Shown here: positions 36,231 through 44,490 of the stretch, piece after piece
How positions within the stretch are numbered: the first letter of the stretch is position 1
How the letters are laid out: each line of letters opens with the position of its first letter
From: Phytohabitans maris
GTDB taxonomy: Bacteria; Actinomycetota; Actinomycetes; Mycobacteriales; Micromonosporaceae
Assembly: GCF_031085175.1 (NCBI RefSeq)
Contig: NZ_JAVHUY010000009.1
Coordinates: 1 to 64,000, forward strand
Direction of reading: 5' to 3'
Length of the DNA stretch: 64,000 nt
The notes under the pieces: model-generated
The model's input: the letters and a program-made list of their open reading frames with translations, nothing else
Told to the model about the DNA's origin: nothing
The model's database searches: none
Program-made: the position numbers and the translations under genes

Positions 36231-37481
36231 GTGCCACGTCAACTGCACATCAACGTCAACATCCTCAACGCGGGCGTCTTCGGCGGCTCGTGGCGGTTTC
36301 CCGGCACCGACGGCACCGCCAGCTACACCGTCGAGCACTACACCGCCATCGCGGAGAAGGCCGAGCGGGCCAAGCTCGACGCGGTCTTCCTGGCCGACGG
36401 CCCGTCGCTCGACCCGAGCACCCGGCACCGCACCGGCAACAACCTGGAACCGACCACGGTGCTGGCCCGGATCGCCGCCCGGACCGAGCGGATCGGCCTG
36501 ATCGCGACGCTCTCCTCGTCCTACAACGACCCGGTCGAGCTGACCCGCCGGCTCGGCGACCTCGACCACGTCAGCGGCGGCCGGTTCGGCTGGAACGTGG
36601 TGACCACCGCCGGTCCGGTCGCGGCGCGCAACTTCGGCCGCGGCGGCGAGCCGGAGCACGCGCTGCGCTACCAGCGCGCCGCCGCGTTCACCGAGCAGGT
36701 GGTCGCCGCCTGGGCGGCGCGGACCACGCACACCTCGCCGCAGGGCCGGCCGGTCGTGGTCCAGGCCGGTGGCTCCACCGACGGCCGGCGGCTGGCCTCC
36801 CGGGTCGGCGAGGTGATCTTCTCGGCCGACCAGGACCTCGACCACGCCCGCGCGTTCCGCACCGGGATCCGCGACGGCGCGGTCGCGTTCGGGCGGCGGC
36901 CCGAGGAGGTCGTCGTCCTTCCTGGACTGTCCACAGTGGTTGGCAGCACCACGGCGGAGGCCCGGGCCCGGCGGGAGCTGCTGGACGAGCTGCTTCCCGA
37001 CGCGTACGCCCGCGGCCGGCTCGCCGGCCAGCTCGGCATCTCCCTCGACGGGCTCTCCGACGACGAGCCGATCCCGGCCGAGCTGCTGGTCGACCCCGAC
37101 GAGGCGGGCGGATCGCAGACGTTCTACCGGGTCGTCAAGGCGATCATCGACCGGGAGAAGCCGACGCTCGGGCAGCTGTTGAAGCGGCTCTCCGGCGGCG
37201 GCGGGCACCGGATAGTGGTGGGTACGCCGGAGCAGATCGCCGACGACATCGAGACATGGTTTCGGGCCGGCGCGGCGGACGGGTTCAACGTGATGCCGGA
37301 CGTGCTGCCCTCGGGCTTCGACGACTTCGCCGACCACGTGATACCGGAGCTGCGCCGGCGGGGCCTGTTCCGGACCGACTACACCGGCACGACCCTGCGC
37401 GACCACCTCGGGCTCGGCCTGCCCCCGGCGCCGGCCGGCGGGCGGCTGCCGCTTCCGCGACTGGAGGTGACCGCCCCGTGA
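36231..37481 (+). CDS. LLM flavin monooxygenase, NtaA/SnaA/DszA family, shortened central region
   Basis: A 416-residue DszA-type enzyme: MPRQLHINVNILNAGVFGGS, VFLADGPSLDPSTRH, IATLSSSYNDPVELTRRLGD, GGRFGWNVVTTAGPVAARNF, and the end TDYTGTTLRDHLGLGLPPAP. Compared with its paralogues in this window about 40 residues are missing in the middle: the usual LWDSWEDD...GPLN segment is replaced by AAWAARTTHTSPQGRPVVVQ. The frame is intact on either side, so this is an in-frame deletion or a natural variant; activity is uncertain. GTG 36231 follows AGGAGG. It overlaps the next gene by 4 bases. Confidence 0.9.
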   Translation: MPRQLHINVNILNAGVFGGSWRFPGTDGTASYTVEHYTAIAEKAERAKLDAVFLADGPSLDPSTRHRTGNNLEPTTVLARIAARTERIGLIATLSSSYNDPVELTRRLGDLDHVSGGRFGWNVVTTAGPVAARNFGRGGEPEHALRYQRAAAFTEQVVAAWAARTTHTSPQGRPVVVQAGGSTDGRRLASRVGEVIFSADQDLDHARAFRTGIRDGAVAFGRRPEEVVVLPGLSTVVGSTTAEARARRELLDELLPDAYARGRLAGQLGISLDGLSDDEPIPAELLVDPDEAGGSQTFYRVVKAIIDREKPTLGQLLKRLSGGGGHRIVVGTPEQIADDIETWFRAGAADGFNVMPDVLPSGFDDFADHVIPELRRRGLFRTDYTGTTLRDHLGLGLPPAPAGGRLPLPRLEVTAP

Positions 37482-38401
37482 GCACACCCGTCCTGGTCAC
37501 CCTCGCCGTCGGCGGGCCGGTGCCGCTCGCGCACGCCGGGGCGGTCGCGGCAGTGGCCGAGGAGGTCGGGGTCGCCGCGATCCGCCTGGTCGACGCCGGC
37601 CACACCCTCGATCCGACCGTGGTGGCCGCGTACCTGGCCGGCGTCCACAGTGGCCTCGGCTACGTCGCCGAGGTGCCGACGACCGGCAACGCGCCGTACA
37701 ACGCCGCGCGCCGCCTGCTCTCCCTCGACCGGGCCGCCGGCGGCCGGATCGGTGTGGCGCTGCGCGCCGGGGAGGGCGACGAGGTGAGCGAGGCGACCGT
37801 ACCGGACCCCGCCGCGACCGACCCGGTCCGGCGCTGGACCGAGTACGCCTGGGTGCTGACCCGGCTGTGGGAGTCCTTCCCCCGGGCGGCCCTGCTCGGC
37901 GACCAGGCCGCCGGAGTCGTCATCGACCAGGACCTGCTGCGCCCGGTCGACCACGAGGGCGCCTTCTACCGGGTGGCCGGCCCGCTGGACGGCCCGTCGT
38001 CGGTACAGGGGCGGCCGGTCATCGTCGCGGACCTGGGCGCGCTCGACGCCGCGGCGGTCGCGCGCTCGGCCGACGTGGTCGTGGTCGACCGGGAGCGGGC
38101 GGCCGGTGCGGACACCGCGCTGGCCGAGGCGCTGCGCCGCGCGGGCCGGTCCCGAAGCGACGTGGCGCTGCTGGGCCGGGTGCGGGTCACCGCGGCGGAC
38201 CCGGCCGCGCTCGCCGGCGACCTGCGCGCCTGGGCCGGCGAAGACCAGCTGGACGGCTTCGAGCTCGTCCCCGCCGGTGACGTCGAGGCGGTGGTGGCCG
38301 CGCTGCGGGCGCTGGTGCCCCGGCTGACGGATCCCGCCGCCCCGCCACCCACGCTGCGGGCCGCGTTCGGCCTGCCGGAGGTCGCGGCGGTGCTGTCGTG
38401 A
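37478..38401 (+). CDS. Short LLM-like protein (possible non-catalytic partner)
   Basis: A 307-residue protein with the LLM barrel outline but strongly degenerate: APYNAARRLLSLDRAAGGRI and WTEYAWVLTRLWESFPRAAL, then FYRVAGPLDGPSSVQGRPVI are clear echoes of the NtaA family, while the N-terminal flavin-binding strands and much of the C-terminal region are short or altered. It ends TLRAAFGLPEVAAVLS, mimicking the TLRDHLGLP end of the full enzymes. The other receptor operon has a counterpart at 49679-50650. Coupled to both neighbours by 4-base overlaps. It may be a companion subunit or a divergent enzyme. Confidence 0.72.
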   Translation: MSTPVLVTLAVGGPVPLAHAGAVAAVAEEVGVAAIRLVDAGHTLDPTVVAAYLAGVHSGLGYVAEVPTTGNAPYNAARRLLSLDRAAGGRIGVALRAGEGDEVSEATVPDPAATDPVRRWTEYAWVLTRLWESFPRAALLGDQAAGVVIDQDLLRPVDHEGAFYRVAGPLDGPSSVQGRPVIVADLGALDAAAVARSADVVVVDRERAAGADTALAEALRRAGRSRSDVALLGRVRVTAADPAALAGDLRAWAGEDQLDGFELVPAGDVEAVVAALRALVPRLTDPAAPPPTLRAAFGLPEVAAVLS

Positions 38402-39606
38402 CCGCGGAGGCGGTCCGCGCCGAGGCCGCGGAGTACACGGTGGACGGTGTCCGCGCCGCCGCCGCACCGATCCTGCGGCGCCTGGCCGCCGGCGCCCGCG
38501 AGCGCGAGCAGGCCCGCGCGTACGCCTTCGAGGAGGTCCGGGCGCTCGCCGAGCGGCGGATCACGCTGGTCGGCATCGCCACGGCGGACGGCGGTGCCGG
38601 CGGCTCGGTACGCGACGTGGCCGACCTGGTCATCGCCGTCGCCCGCGCCGACTCCAACGTGGCCCAGGCGCTGCGCAGCAGCTTCCTCACCGCCAACCAG
38701 GTGGCCAGCCGTCCCGACCTGCCGCACCGGGAGCGGACCCTGCGCCGGTTGCGCGACGGCGACCTGTTCGCCGGCACCGGCAACGAGCGCACCGGAGGAG
38801 CCAGCGGATCGGTCAACACCACCATCCGGCGCGACGGCGACGGATACCTGATCAACGGCGAGAAGTACTACTCGACCGGGGCGCTGTACGCGTCGTGGTT
38901 CTCCGGCTCGGCCAAGGACGAGAACGGCACGGTGCTCGGCTTCACGGTGCCGGTCGACCGCGAGGGCGTACAGCGGCTCGACGACTTCGACGCGGTCGGG
39001 CAGCGGCTGACCGCGAGCGGGACCACCCGGCTGGTCGACGTGCGCGCCTTCCCGGACGAGGTCGCGGTGCGCGACATGTCCACGGTGGACAGCCCGTGGC
39101 TGGGCTCGTTCGCCCAGCTCTACCTGGCGGCGGTCGAGGCCGGTATCGCCGCCGCCGTGCTCGACGACGCGACCTGGTTCGCGCGCGAGAAGGCACGGCC
39201 GATCAAGCACAGCACCGCGGACCGGAGCGTCGACGACCCGTACGTGCGCGAGACGGTCGGCCAGATCGCCGCCCGCGCGCACGCCGCCCGTTCGGTGGTG
39301 CTGCTCGCCGCCGAAGCCCTCGAAGGCCTGCGCGGCCTGTCCGGGGCGCGGGCGCGGGCCGCCGGCGCGGCGGCCGCCGTCACCGTCGCGCAGACCGGTG
39401 TGATCGCCATCGAGTCCGCACTGCGCGCGGCCGAGCTGCTCTTCGACGTCGGCGGCGGCTCGATCACCAACCGCGACCTCGGCTTCGACCGGCACTGGCG
39501 CAACGCCCGCACGGTCGCCAACCACAACCCGCGCCAGTGGAAGGCTTCGGTCGCGGGCGCGTACCACCTGACCGGCGAGGAGCCCCCGACCACCGGCCTG
39601 TTCTGA
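38398..39606 (+). CDS. Acyl-CoA-dehydrogenase-fold flavin monooxygenase (DszC/SfnB-like)
   Basis: A 402-residue member of the acyl-CoA dehydrogenase superfamily in its monooxygenase branch. Seen: LVGIATADGGAGGSVRDVAD, GDLFAGTGNERTGGASGSVN, YLINGEKYYSTGALYASWFS (G-x-K-x-x-x-T-G-x-x-x-A-x-W, the branch signature) and ELLFDVGGGSITNRDLGFDR near the end, followed by HWRNARTVANHNPRQWK. DszC and SfnB use FMNH2 and O2 on organosulfur compounds such as thiophenes or sulfones (established). With a DszA-like enzyme in the same operon, stepwise sulfur oxidation and C-S cleavage is plausible. GTG start overlaps the previous stop. Confidence 0.9.
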   Translation: MTAEAVRAEAAEYTVDGVRAAAAPILRRLAAGAREREQARAYAFEEVRALAERRITLVGIATADGGAGGSVRDVADLVIAVARADSNVAQALRSSFLTANQVASRPDLPHRERTLRRLRDGDLFAGTGNERTGGASGSVNTTIRRDGDGYLINGEKYYSTGALYASWFSGSAKDENGTVLGFTVPVDREGVQRLDDFDAVGQRLTASGTTRLVDVRAFPDEVAVRDMSTVDSPWLGSFAQLYLAAVEAGIAAAVLDDATWFAREKARPIKHSTADRSVDDPYVRETVGQIAARAHAARSVVLLAAEALEGLRGLSGARARAAGAAAAVTVAQTGVIAIESALRAAELLFDVGGGSITNRDLGFDRHWRNARTVANHNPRQWKASVAGAYHLTGEEPPTTGLF

Positions 39607-39618
39607 GAAGGAGACCCG

Positions 39619-40662
39619 ATGACCGTCAACCTCGACCGCGTGCTCGGCCGCACCGGCGTGCTGATCACCCCGCTCACGCTCGGCGCGATGAACTTCGGCC
39701 GGTGGCAGGAGGAGGGCGAGAGCATCCGGATCGTCCACGCCGCCCTCGACGCCGGCATCACCGCCATCGACACCGCCGACGTCTACGGCCAGGGCGGGTC
39801 GGAGGAGATCCTCGGCAAGGCGCTCAAGGGCCGCCGCGACGACGTCTTCCTGGCCAGCAAGTTTCACGGCCAGATCGGCGACGACCCCCGGCACGCCGGC
39901 AACTCGCGGCGCTGGATCGTACGCGCCGTGGAGGCGAGCCTGCGCCGGCTCGGCACCGACCACCTCGACCTGTACCAGGCACACCGGCCCGACCCGCACA
40001 CCGACCTGCTGGAGACGCTGCGGGCCCTCGACGACCTGATCCACCAAGGCAAGATCCTCTACTACGGCACGTCCGTCTTCCCCGCGCACCAGCTCGTCGA
40101 GGCGCAGTGGCTGGCCGAGAAACACGGCCTGATCGCCCCGCACACCGAGCAGCTGCCGTACTCCCTGCTGGTCCGCACCGTCGAGCGGGAGGTCTTCCCG
40201 GTCGTGCGCCGGTACGGCGTCGGTGTGATCAGCTACGGCCCGCTGGCCGCCGGCTGGCTCTCCGGCGGGTACCGGATCGGCGGCCCGCAGCCGCGGTCGG
40301 CGCGCGCCGAGCAGATCCCGGGCCGGTTCGACATCACCCTGGAGCGCAACCAGCGCAAGCTCGCCGCCGCCGACGCGCTCGCCCGGCTCGCCGAGCAGAA
40401 CGGCCTGACCCTCGTCGACCTCGCTCTGGGGTTCGCGCTCAACCACCCGGCGGTCAGCAGCGTCATCATCGGCCCGCGCACGCTGGAGCATCTGGAGGCG
40501 TACCTCAAGGCGGCCACGGTCGAGCTCGGCGACGACGTCCTCGACCGGATCGACGAGATCGTCGCCCCGGGCACCCACTTCCTGGAACGTGACACCGGGC
40601 GCGACACCCCTTCCCTGCAGCCGCCCGCGCTGCGCCGCAACCGTGGAGGCGATCCCGCATGA
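39619..40662 (+). CDS. Aldo/keto reductase
   Basis: A 347-residue NADPH-dependent aldo/keto reductase. Seen: VLITPLTLGAMNFGRW, the catalytic Asp and Tyr in ITAIDTADVYGQGGSEEILG, Lys in DVFLASKFHG, His in LDLYQAHRPDPHTDLLETLR and the cofactor-binding end LGFALNHPAVSSVIIGPRTL. In the operon it could reduce the aldehyde or ketone released when a sulfonate is cleaved (inference). AGAAGGAGACCCG precedes the ATG. Its stop overlaps the small ORF that follows. Confidence 0.93.
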   Translation: MTVNLDRVLGRTGVLITPLTLGAMNFGRWQEEGESIRIVHAALDAGITAIDTADVYGQGGSEEILGKALKGRRDDVFLASKFHGQIGDDPRHAGNSRRWIVRAVEASLRRLGTDHLDLYQAHRPDPHTDLLETLRALDDLIHQGKILYYGTSVFPAHQLVEAQWLAEKHGLIAPHTEQLPYSLLVRTVEREVFPVVRRYGVGVISYGPLAAGWLSGGYRIGGPQPRSARAEQIPGRFDITLERNQRKLAAADALARLAEQNGLTLVDLALGFALNHPAVSSVIIGPRTLEHLEAYLKAATVELGDDVLDRIDEIVAPGTHFLERDTGRDTPSLQPPALRRNRGGDPA

Positions 40663-40730
40663 GCCACGGGTTGTGGCAGAGGTTCGGCACCGACTACCCG
40701 TACCAGACCCAGCGTGAGATCGTGCTCTGA
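40659..40730 (+). CDS. 23-residue coupled small ORF
   Basis: ATG 40659 overlaps the aldo/keto reductase stop by 4 bases, has GGAGG 10 bases upstream, and ends one base before the next ATG. The peptide, MSHGLWQRFGTDYPYQTQRE plus IVL, is aromatic-rich and has no known family that I can name. It could be a translated microprotein, a coupling device or the last codons of a lost gene. The perfect stitching on both sides argues that it is translated. Confidence 0.5.
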   Translation: MSHGLWQRFGTDYPYQTQREIVL

Positions 40731-40731
40731 G

Positions 40732-42069
40732 ATGACCCGCTTTCACCTGAACGTCTCGCTGATGACGCCCGGCCACTTCCGGCACGCGTGGCGGCTGCCG
40801 CACGTCGACCCACTGGCCTACCTGGACATCGACTACTTTCAGCGGCTGGCCCGGATCGCCGAGGCCGCGAAGATCGACGCGGTCTTCCTCGGCGACGGTC
40901 CCGCCCTGCGCGGGGAGATCGAGGACGCACCGGGCACCGGACTGGATCCGCTCGTGCTGCTCGGCCACCTGGCCGCCATCACCACGCACCTCGGCGTCGT
41001 CGTAACCAGCTCCACGACGTACAACTCGCCGTACAACCTGGCCCGGCGCTTCCAGAGCCTCGACCACGTGACCAAGGGCCGGGCCGCCGTCAACATCGTC
41101 ACCACCGGCACGCCCGCGGCCGCCGCGAACTTCGGCCTGACCGAGCACCCGGACAAGGAGACCCGCTACCGGCGGGCGTACGAGTTCCTCGACGTGGTGA
41201 CCCGGCTCTGGGACGGCTGGGAGCCCGACGCGATCGTGGCCGACAAACGCGGCGGCCGGTACGCGGAGCCGTCGCGCATCCACCGGATCGACCATCGGGG
41301 CGAGTTCTTCTCCGTCGCCGGACCGCTGCCGGTCACGGCCGGCCCGCAGGGGCGGCCGGTCGTCGTGCAGGCCGGCGGCTCCGACGGCGGGCTCACGCTC
41401 GCCGCCGCCTTCGCCGACGTCGTGTTCACCGTGGCGCAGACCCGGGCCAGGGCGGTCGCGTACCGCGACGACATCCGCCGCCGCGCGGCCGCCGCCGGCC
41501 GCCACCCCGACGACGTCAAGGTCTCACTCGGCGTGGTCGTGCTCGTGGCGGCGACCAAGCGGGAGGCCCGGGGGCGCGAGCGGCAGCTCTACGCGACCCT
41601 GCCGATCGAGCGGCTGACCGCGATGCTCACCCGCAACCTCGGCCTGCCGGCCGGCGTGTTCGGCCCGGACGACCCGATCACCGCCGGCGACCTGCCCGAC
41701 ACCGTCCCCGCCGCTGCCTTCTCCACCGGCTTCAGCGTCTCCACCCGGGAGCTGATCGCCGAAGCCCCTCGCACGCCCCGCGACCTGATCCAGCGGGGCG
41801 CCGGCGGTGCCGGGCACCGGCTCCTCGTCGGCTCCGCCGAACAGGTCGCCGACGACCTCCAGGCATGGTTCGAGGCGGGCACCGCGGACGGGTTCACCGT
41901 CATGCCCGCGGACACCGCCGTAGACCTGGAGAACTTCGCCACCCTGGTGGTGCCGATCCTGCAGGAACGAGGGCTGTTCCAGCGGGAGTACCCCCATCCC
42001 ACCCTCCGCGGCCGCCTCGGGCTCCCGTTACCCCGGCCCCGGCGGCTCGCCGACAAGGTGCCGGCCTGA
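40732..42069 (+). CDS. LLM flavin monooxygenase, NtaA/SnaA/DszA family
   Basis: A 445-residue enzyme: MTRFHLNVSLMTPGHFRHAW, VFLGDGPALRGEIEDA, TSSTTYNSPYNLARRFQSLD, GRAAVNIVTTGTPAAAANFG, LWDGWEPDAIVADKRGGRYA, GPQGRPVVVQAGGSDGGLTL, and the end REYPHPTLRGRLGLPLPRPR. All regions of the family are present. It is distinct from the paralogue at 36231, so the operon carries at least two full enzymes with different pockets. The start overlaps no ribosome site but follows the small ORF by one base, suggesting reinitiation. Its stop overlaps the nitroreductase start. Confidence 0.92.
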   Translation: MTRFHLNVSLMTPGHFRHAWRLPHVDPLAYLDIDYFQRLARIAEAAKIDAVFLGDGPALRGEIEDAPGTGLDPLVLLGHLAAITTHLGVVVTSSTTYNSPYNLARRFQSLDHVTKGRAAVNIVTTGTPAAAANFGLTEHPDKETRYRRAYEFLDVVTRLWDGWEPDAIVADKRGGRYAEPSRIHRIDHRGEFFSVAGPLPVTAGPQGRPVVVQAGGSDGGLTLAAAFADVVFTVAQTRARAVAYRDDIRRRAAAAGRHPDDVKVSLGVVVLVAATKREARGRERQLYATLPIERLTAMLTRNLGLPAGVFGPDDPITAGDLPDTVPAAAFSTGFSVSTRELIAEAPRTPRDLIQRGAGGAGHRLLVGSAEQVADDLQAWFEAGTADGFTVMPADTAVDLENFATLVVPILQERGLFQREYPHPTLRGRLGLPLPRPRRLADKVPA

Positions 42070-42866
42070 TGTCCGCCGCGGTCCGCTACGGCGACCCCGC
42101 AGCCGTCCTCGCTGCCCTCAACGAGGTCATCAGCCTGCAGCTGGCACACCGCTCGGTGCGCAGGTTCGGCACGCGGGACGTCACCGACGACGAGCTGGCC
42201 GCGCTCGTCGCGGCCGCGCAGTCCGCGCCCACCTCCGCTAACCTCCAGTCCTGGAGCGTGGTCGCCGTCCGCGACCACGCCCGCAAGGTCCGGCTGGCCG
42301 GTCTCGCCGCCAACCAGGCCTTCGTCGCGCAGGCGCCGCTGTTCCTGGTGTGGGTCGCCGACCTCAGCCGGGCCAACCGGCTGGCCGTACGCGCGGGTGC
42401 GAGGGTCGCCGCCACGGACTACCTGGAGACCACCCTCCTCGGCGTCATCGACGCGGCGCTGGCCGCCCAGAACGCGGTGGTGGCGGCGGCCTCGCTCGGC
42501 CTCGGCACAGTCTTCGTCGGCGCGGTCCGCAACCATCCGGAAGAGGTCGCCGCCGAGCTGCGGCTGCCGCCGCACGCGGTGGCGGCCTTCGGGCTGGCCG
42601 TCGGCGCACCGGACCCGGCCGAGGCCGCCGGCGTCAAGCCCCGCCTGCCGCAGGCCGCGGTGCTGCACCGGGAGTGGTACGACGCCGACGCCGCGGACGC
42701 GCACATCGCCGCGTACGACGAGCGGCTGTCGGCCTACAACAGCCGGTACGGGCTGCCGGGCAACTGGAGCGACCGGGTGCTCGCCCGGCTCCGGGGCCCG
42801 GCGTCCATGGCCGGGCGGCACCGGCTGCGGCAGACGCTCGCACGCCTGGGCCTGCCGTCCCGCTGA
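42069..42866 (+). CDS. Nitroreductase-family flavoprotein (NfsA/FRP type)
   Basis: A 265-residue NAD(P)H:flavin oxidoreductase. Seen: LQLAHRSVRRFGTRDVTDDE, AAQSAPTSANLQSWSVVAVR (FMN-phosphate region), LFLVWVADLSRANRL, LLGVIDAALAAQNAVVAAAS and LGLGTVFVGAVRNHPEEVAA. FRP-type members supply reduced FMN to luciferase-fold enzymes (established), which is the obvious role at the end of this operon. It begins within the previous stop (TGATG). It converges with the ATPase gene 16 bp away. Confidence 0.92.
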   Translation: MSAAVRYGDPAAVLAALNEVISLQLAHRSVRRFGTRDVTDDELAALVAAAQSAPTSANLQSWSVVAVRDHARKVRLAGLAANQAFVAQAPLFLVWVADLSRANRLAVRAGARVAATDYLETTLLGVIDAALAAQNAVVAAASLGLGTVFVGAVRNHPEEVAAELRLPPHAVAAFGLAVGAPDPAEAAGVKPRLPQAAVLHREWYDADAADAHIAAYDERLSAYNSRYGLPGNWSDRVLARLRGPASMAGRHRLRQTLARLGLPSR

Positions 42867-42882
42867 CCTGCCCGCCGCGGCG

Positions 42883-44490
42883 CTACGGCGCGGCGGCGTG
42901 CGCCGGCCGGCCGGGTATCGCGGCCAGCAGCGCCTTGGTGTAGTCGTGCCGCGGGGCGTCGAAGATCTGCTCGGTGGTGCCGGTCTCGACGACCCGGCCG
43001 TGGCGCATGACGACGACGCGGTGGGCGATCTGCCGTACCACGGCCAGGTCGTGCGAGATGAACAGGTAGCTGAGCGACAGCTCCTGCTGCAGGCGCACGA
43101 GCAGGTCGAGGATCTGCGACTGCACCGACACGTCGAGGGCTGAGACGGGCTCGTCGCAGACGAGCAGGTCGGGCCGGCAGGCGAGCGCACGGGCGATGGC
43201 CACCCGCTGGCGCTGCCCGCCGGAGAGCTCGGTCGACCGGCGGCGCAGCAGCTCCGGCCCGAGTGCCACCTCGTCGAGCAGCCGCGCGACGGTGCGGCGC
43301 CGCTCGGCGGCGGTGCCGGAGGTGAAGACCTTCAGGGGTTCGGCGACGCAGCGCTCCACGGTAAACCTGGGGTCCAGCGTCGAGGCGGGGTCCTGGTGGA
43401 CGAGCTGGATGTGCCGGCGGGTCCGTCGCAGGTCACGCCCGCCGAGCGTGGTGATGTCGGCGCCCTGGAAGAGGATGCGGCCGGCGGTCGGGGCGGCCAG
43501 CCGCAGCACCATCCGGGCGGTCGTGGTCTTGCCCGAGCCGGACTCGCCGACGACGGCGACGGTCTCGCCGGCGTGCACGTCGAAGCTGACCCCGTCGACC
43601 GCCCGGGTGGCCCGCTGCTTTCGCCCGTACACCTTCGTCAGGTCACGGACGCAGAGCAGCGGCATCGGGGCGTCCGTGCGGGCCGGTGCGCGTACCTTGC
43701 GGGCGGAGGTCAGGCCGGGCAGGGCGGTGACGAGCTCGCGGGTGTACGCCGCCGCCGGCCGGTCGAGGACCTGGGCGGCGGGACCGGTCTCGACCATCCG
43801 GCCGTGGCGGAGCACGACGACGCGGTGGGCCCGCTCGGCGGCGACCGCCAGGTCGTGGGTGATCAACAGCACTCCGGTGCCGCCGGCGTTGAGCGCGGTG
43901 ATCTGGTCGAGGATCACGCGCTGGACGGTCACGTCGAGCGCGCTGGTCGGCTCGTCGGCGACGATCAGCCGGGGCCGCAGGGCGATCATCAGGCCGATGA
44001 GGACCCGCTGGCGCATGCCGCCGGAGAGCTCGTGCGGGTAGCGCCGGGCCAGCGGCTCCGGGTCGTCGAGCCCGGCCGCCGCGAGCGCCTCGACCACCTT
44101 GCGGCGCACGCCGCGCCGGTCGACCAGCCGCTGCGCGAGCAGCGCCTCGGCCACCTGGTCGCCGACCCGCATGACCGGGTTCAGCGCGGCGAGCGGATCC
44201 TGGGCGATGAGGCCGATCCCCCGGCCGCGGACCTCCCGCCACCGCCGGGCGTCGAGCGGGAGCAGGTCGCGGCCCTGAAACGCGATCCGCCCCGAGACGT
44301 GGGCGGCCGGGAGGGTCAGGCCGAGCACGGTGCGGGCCATCGTGGACTTGCCGGACCCGGACTCGCCGACGACCGCGACGACCTCGCCCTCGCCCACGGT
44401 GAGGTCGACGCCGTCGAGGGCCGGTACCGCCGGGTCGACCCGGTACCGCACGCGGAGGTCCTCAATGGACAGCAGCGGGGACGTGCTCAT
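42883..44490 (-). CDS. Second fused dual ATPase of an oligopeptide-type ABC transporter
   Basis: A 535-residue tandem ATPase. First half: GESGSGKSTMARTVL, LSGGMRQRVLIGLMI, LIVADEPTSALDVTV. Second half: GESGSGKTTTARMVL, LSGGQRQRVAIARALA, LLVCDEPVSALDVSV. Both halves have intact Walker and signature motifs. No receptor or permease lies on this strand. The matching receptor and permeases are on the plus strand at 46227, 50647 and 51582, so this transporter appears to be built from two divergent operons. ATG 44490 overlaps the LLM stop by 4 bases. Confidence 0.94.
   Translation of the reverse strand: MSTSPLLSIEDLRVRYRVDPAVPALDGVDLTVGEGEVVAVVGESGSGKSTMARTVLGLTLPAAHVSGRIAFQGRDLLPLDARRWREVRGRGIGLIAQDPLAALNPVMRVGDQVAEALLAQRLVDRRGVRRKVVEALAAAGLDDPEPLARRYPHELSGGMRQRVLIGLMIALRPRLIVADEPTSALDVTVQRVILDQITALNAGGTGVLLITHDLAVAAERAHRVVVLRHGRMVETGPAAQVLDRPAAAYTRELVTALPGLTSARKVRAPARTDAPMPLLCVRDLTKVYGRKQRATRAVDGVSFDVHAGETVAVVGESGSGKTTTARMVLRLAAPTAGRILFQGADITTLGGRDLRRTRRHIQLVHQDPASTLDPRFTVERCVAEPLKVFTSGTAAERRRTVARLLDEVALGPELLRRRSTELSGGQRQRVAIARALACRPDLLVCDEPVSALDVSVQSQILDLLVRLQQELSLSYLFISHDLAVVRQIAHRVVVMRHGRVVETGTTEQIFDAPRHDYTKALLAAIPGRPAHAAAP

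Noticed and set aside
37966-41505. 1179-codon minus-strand frame over the monooxygenase operon
   Set aside because: Antisense to five recognised genes; no domain can be seen.
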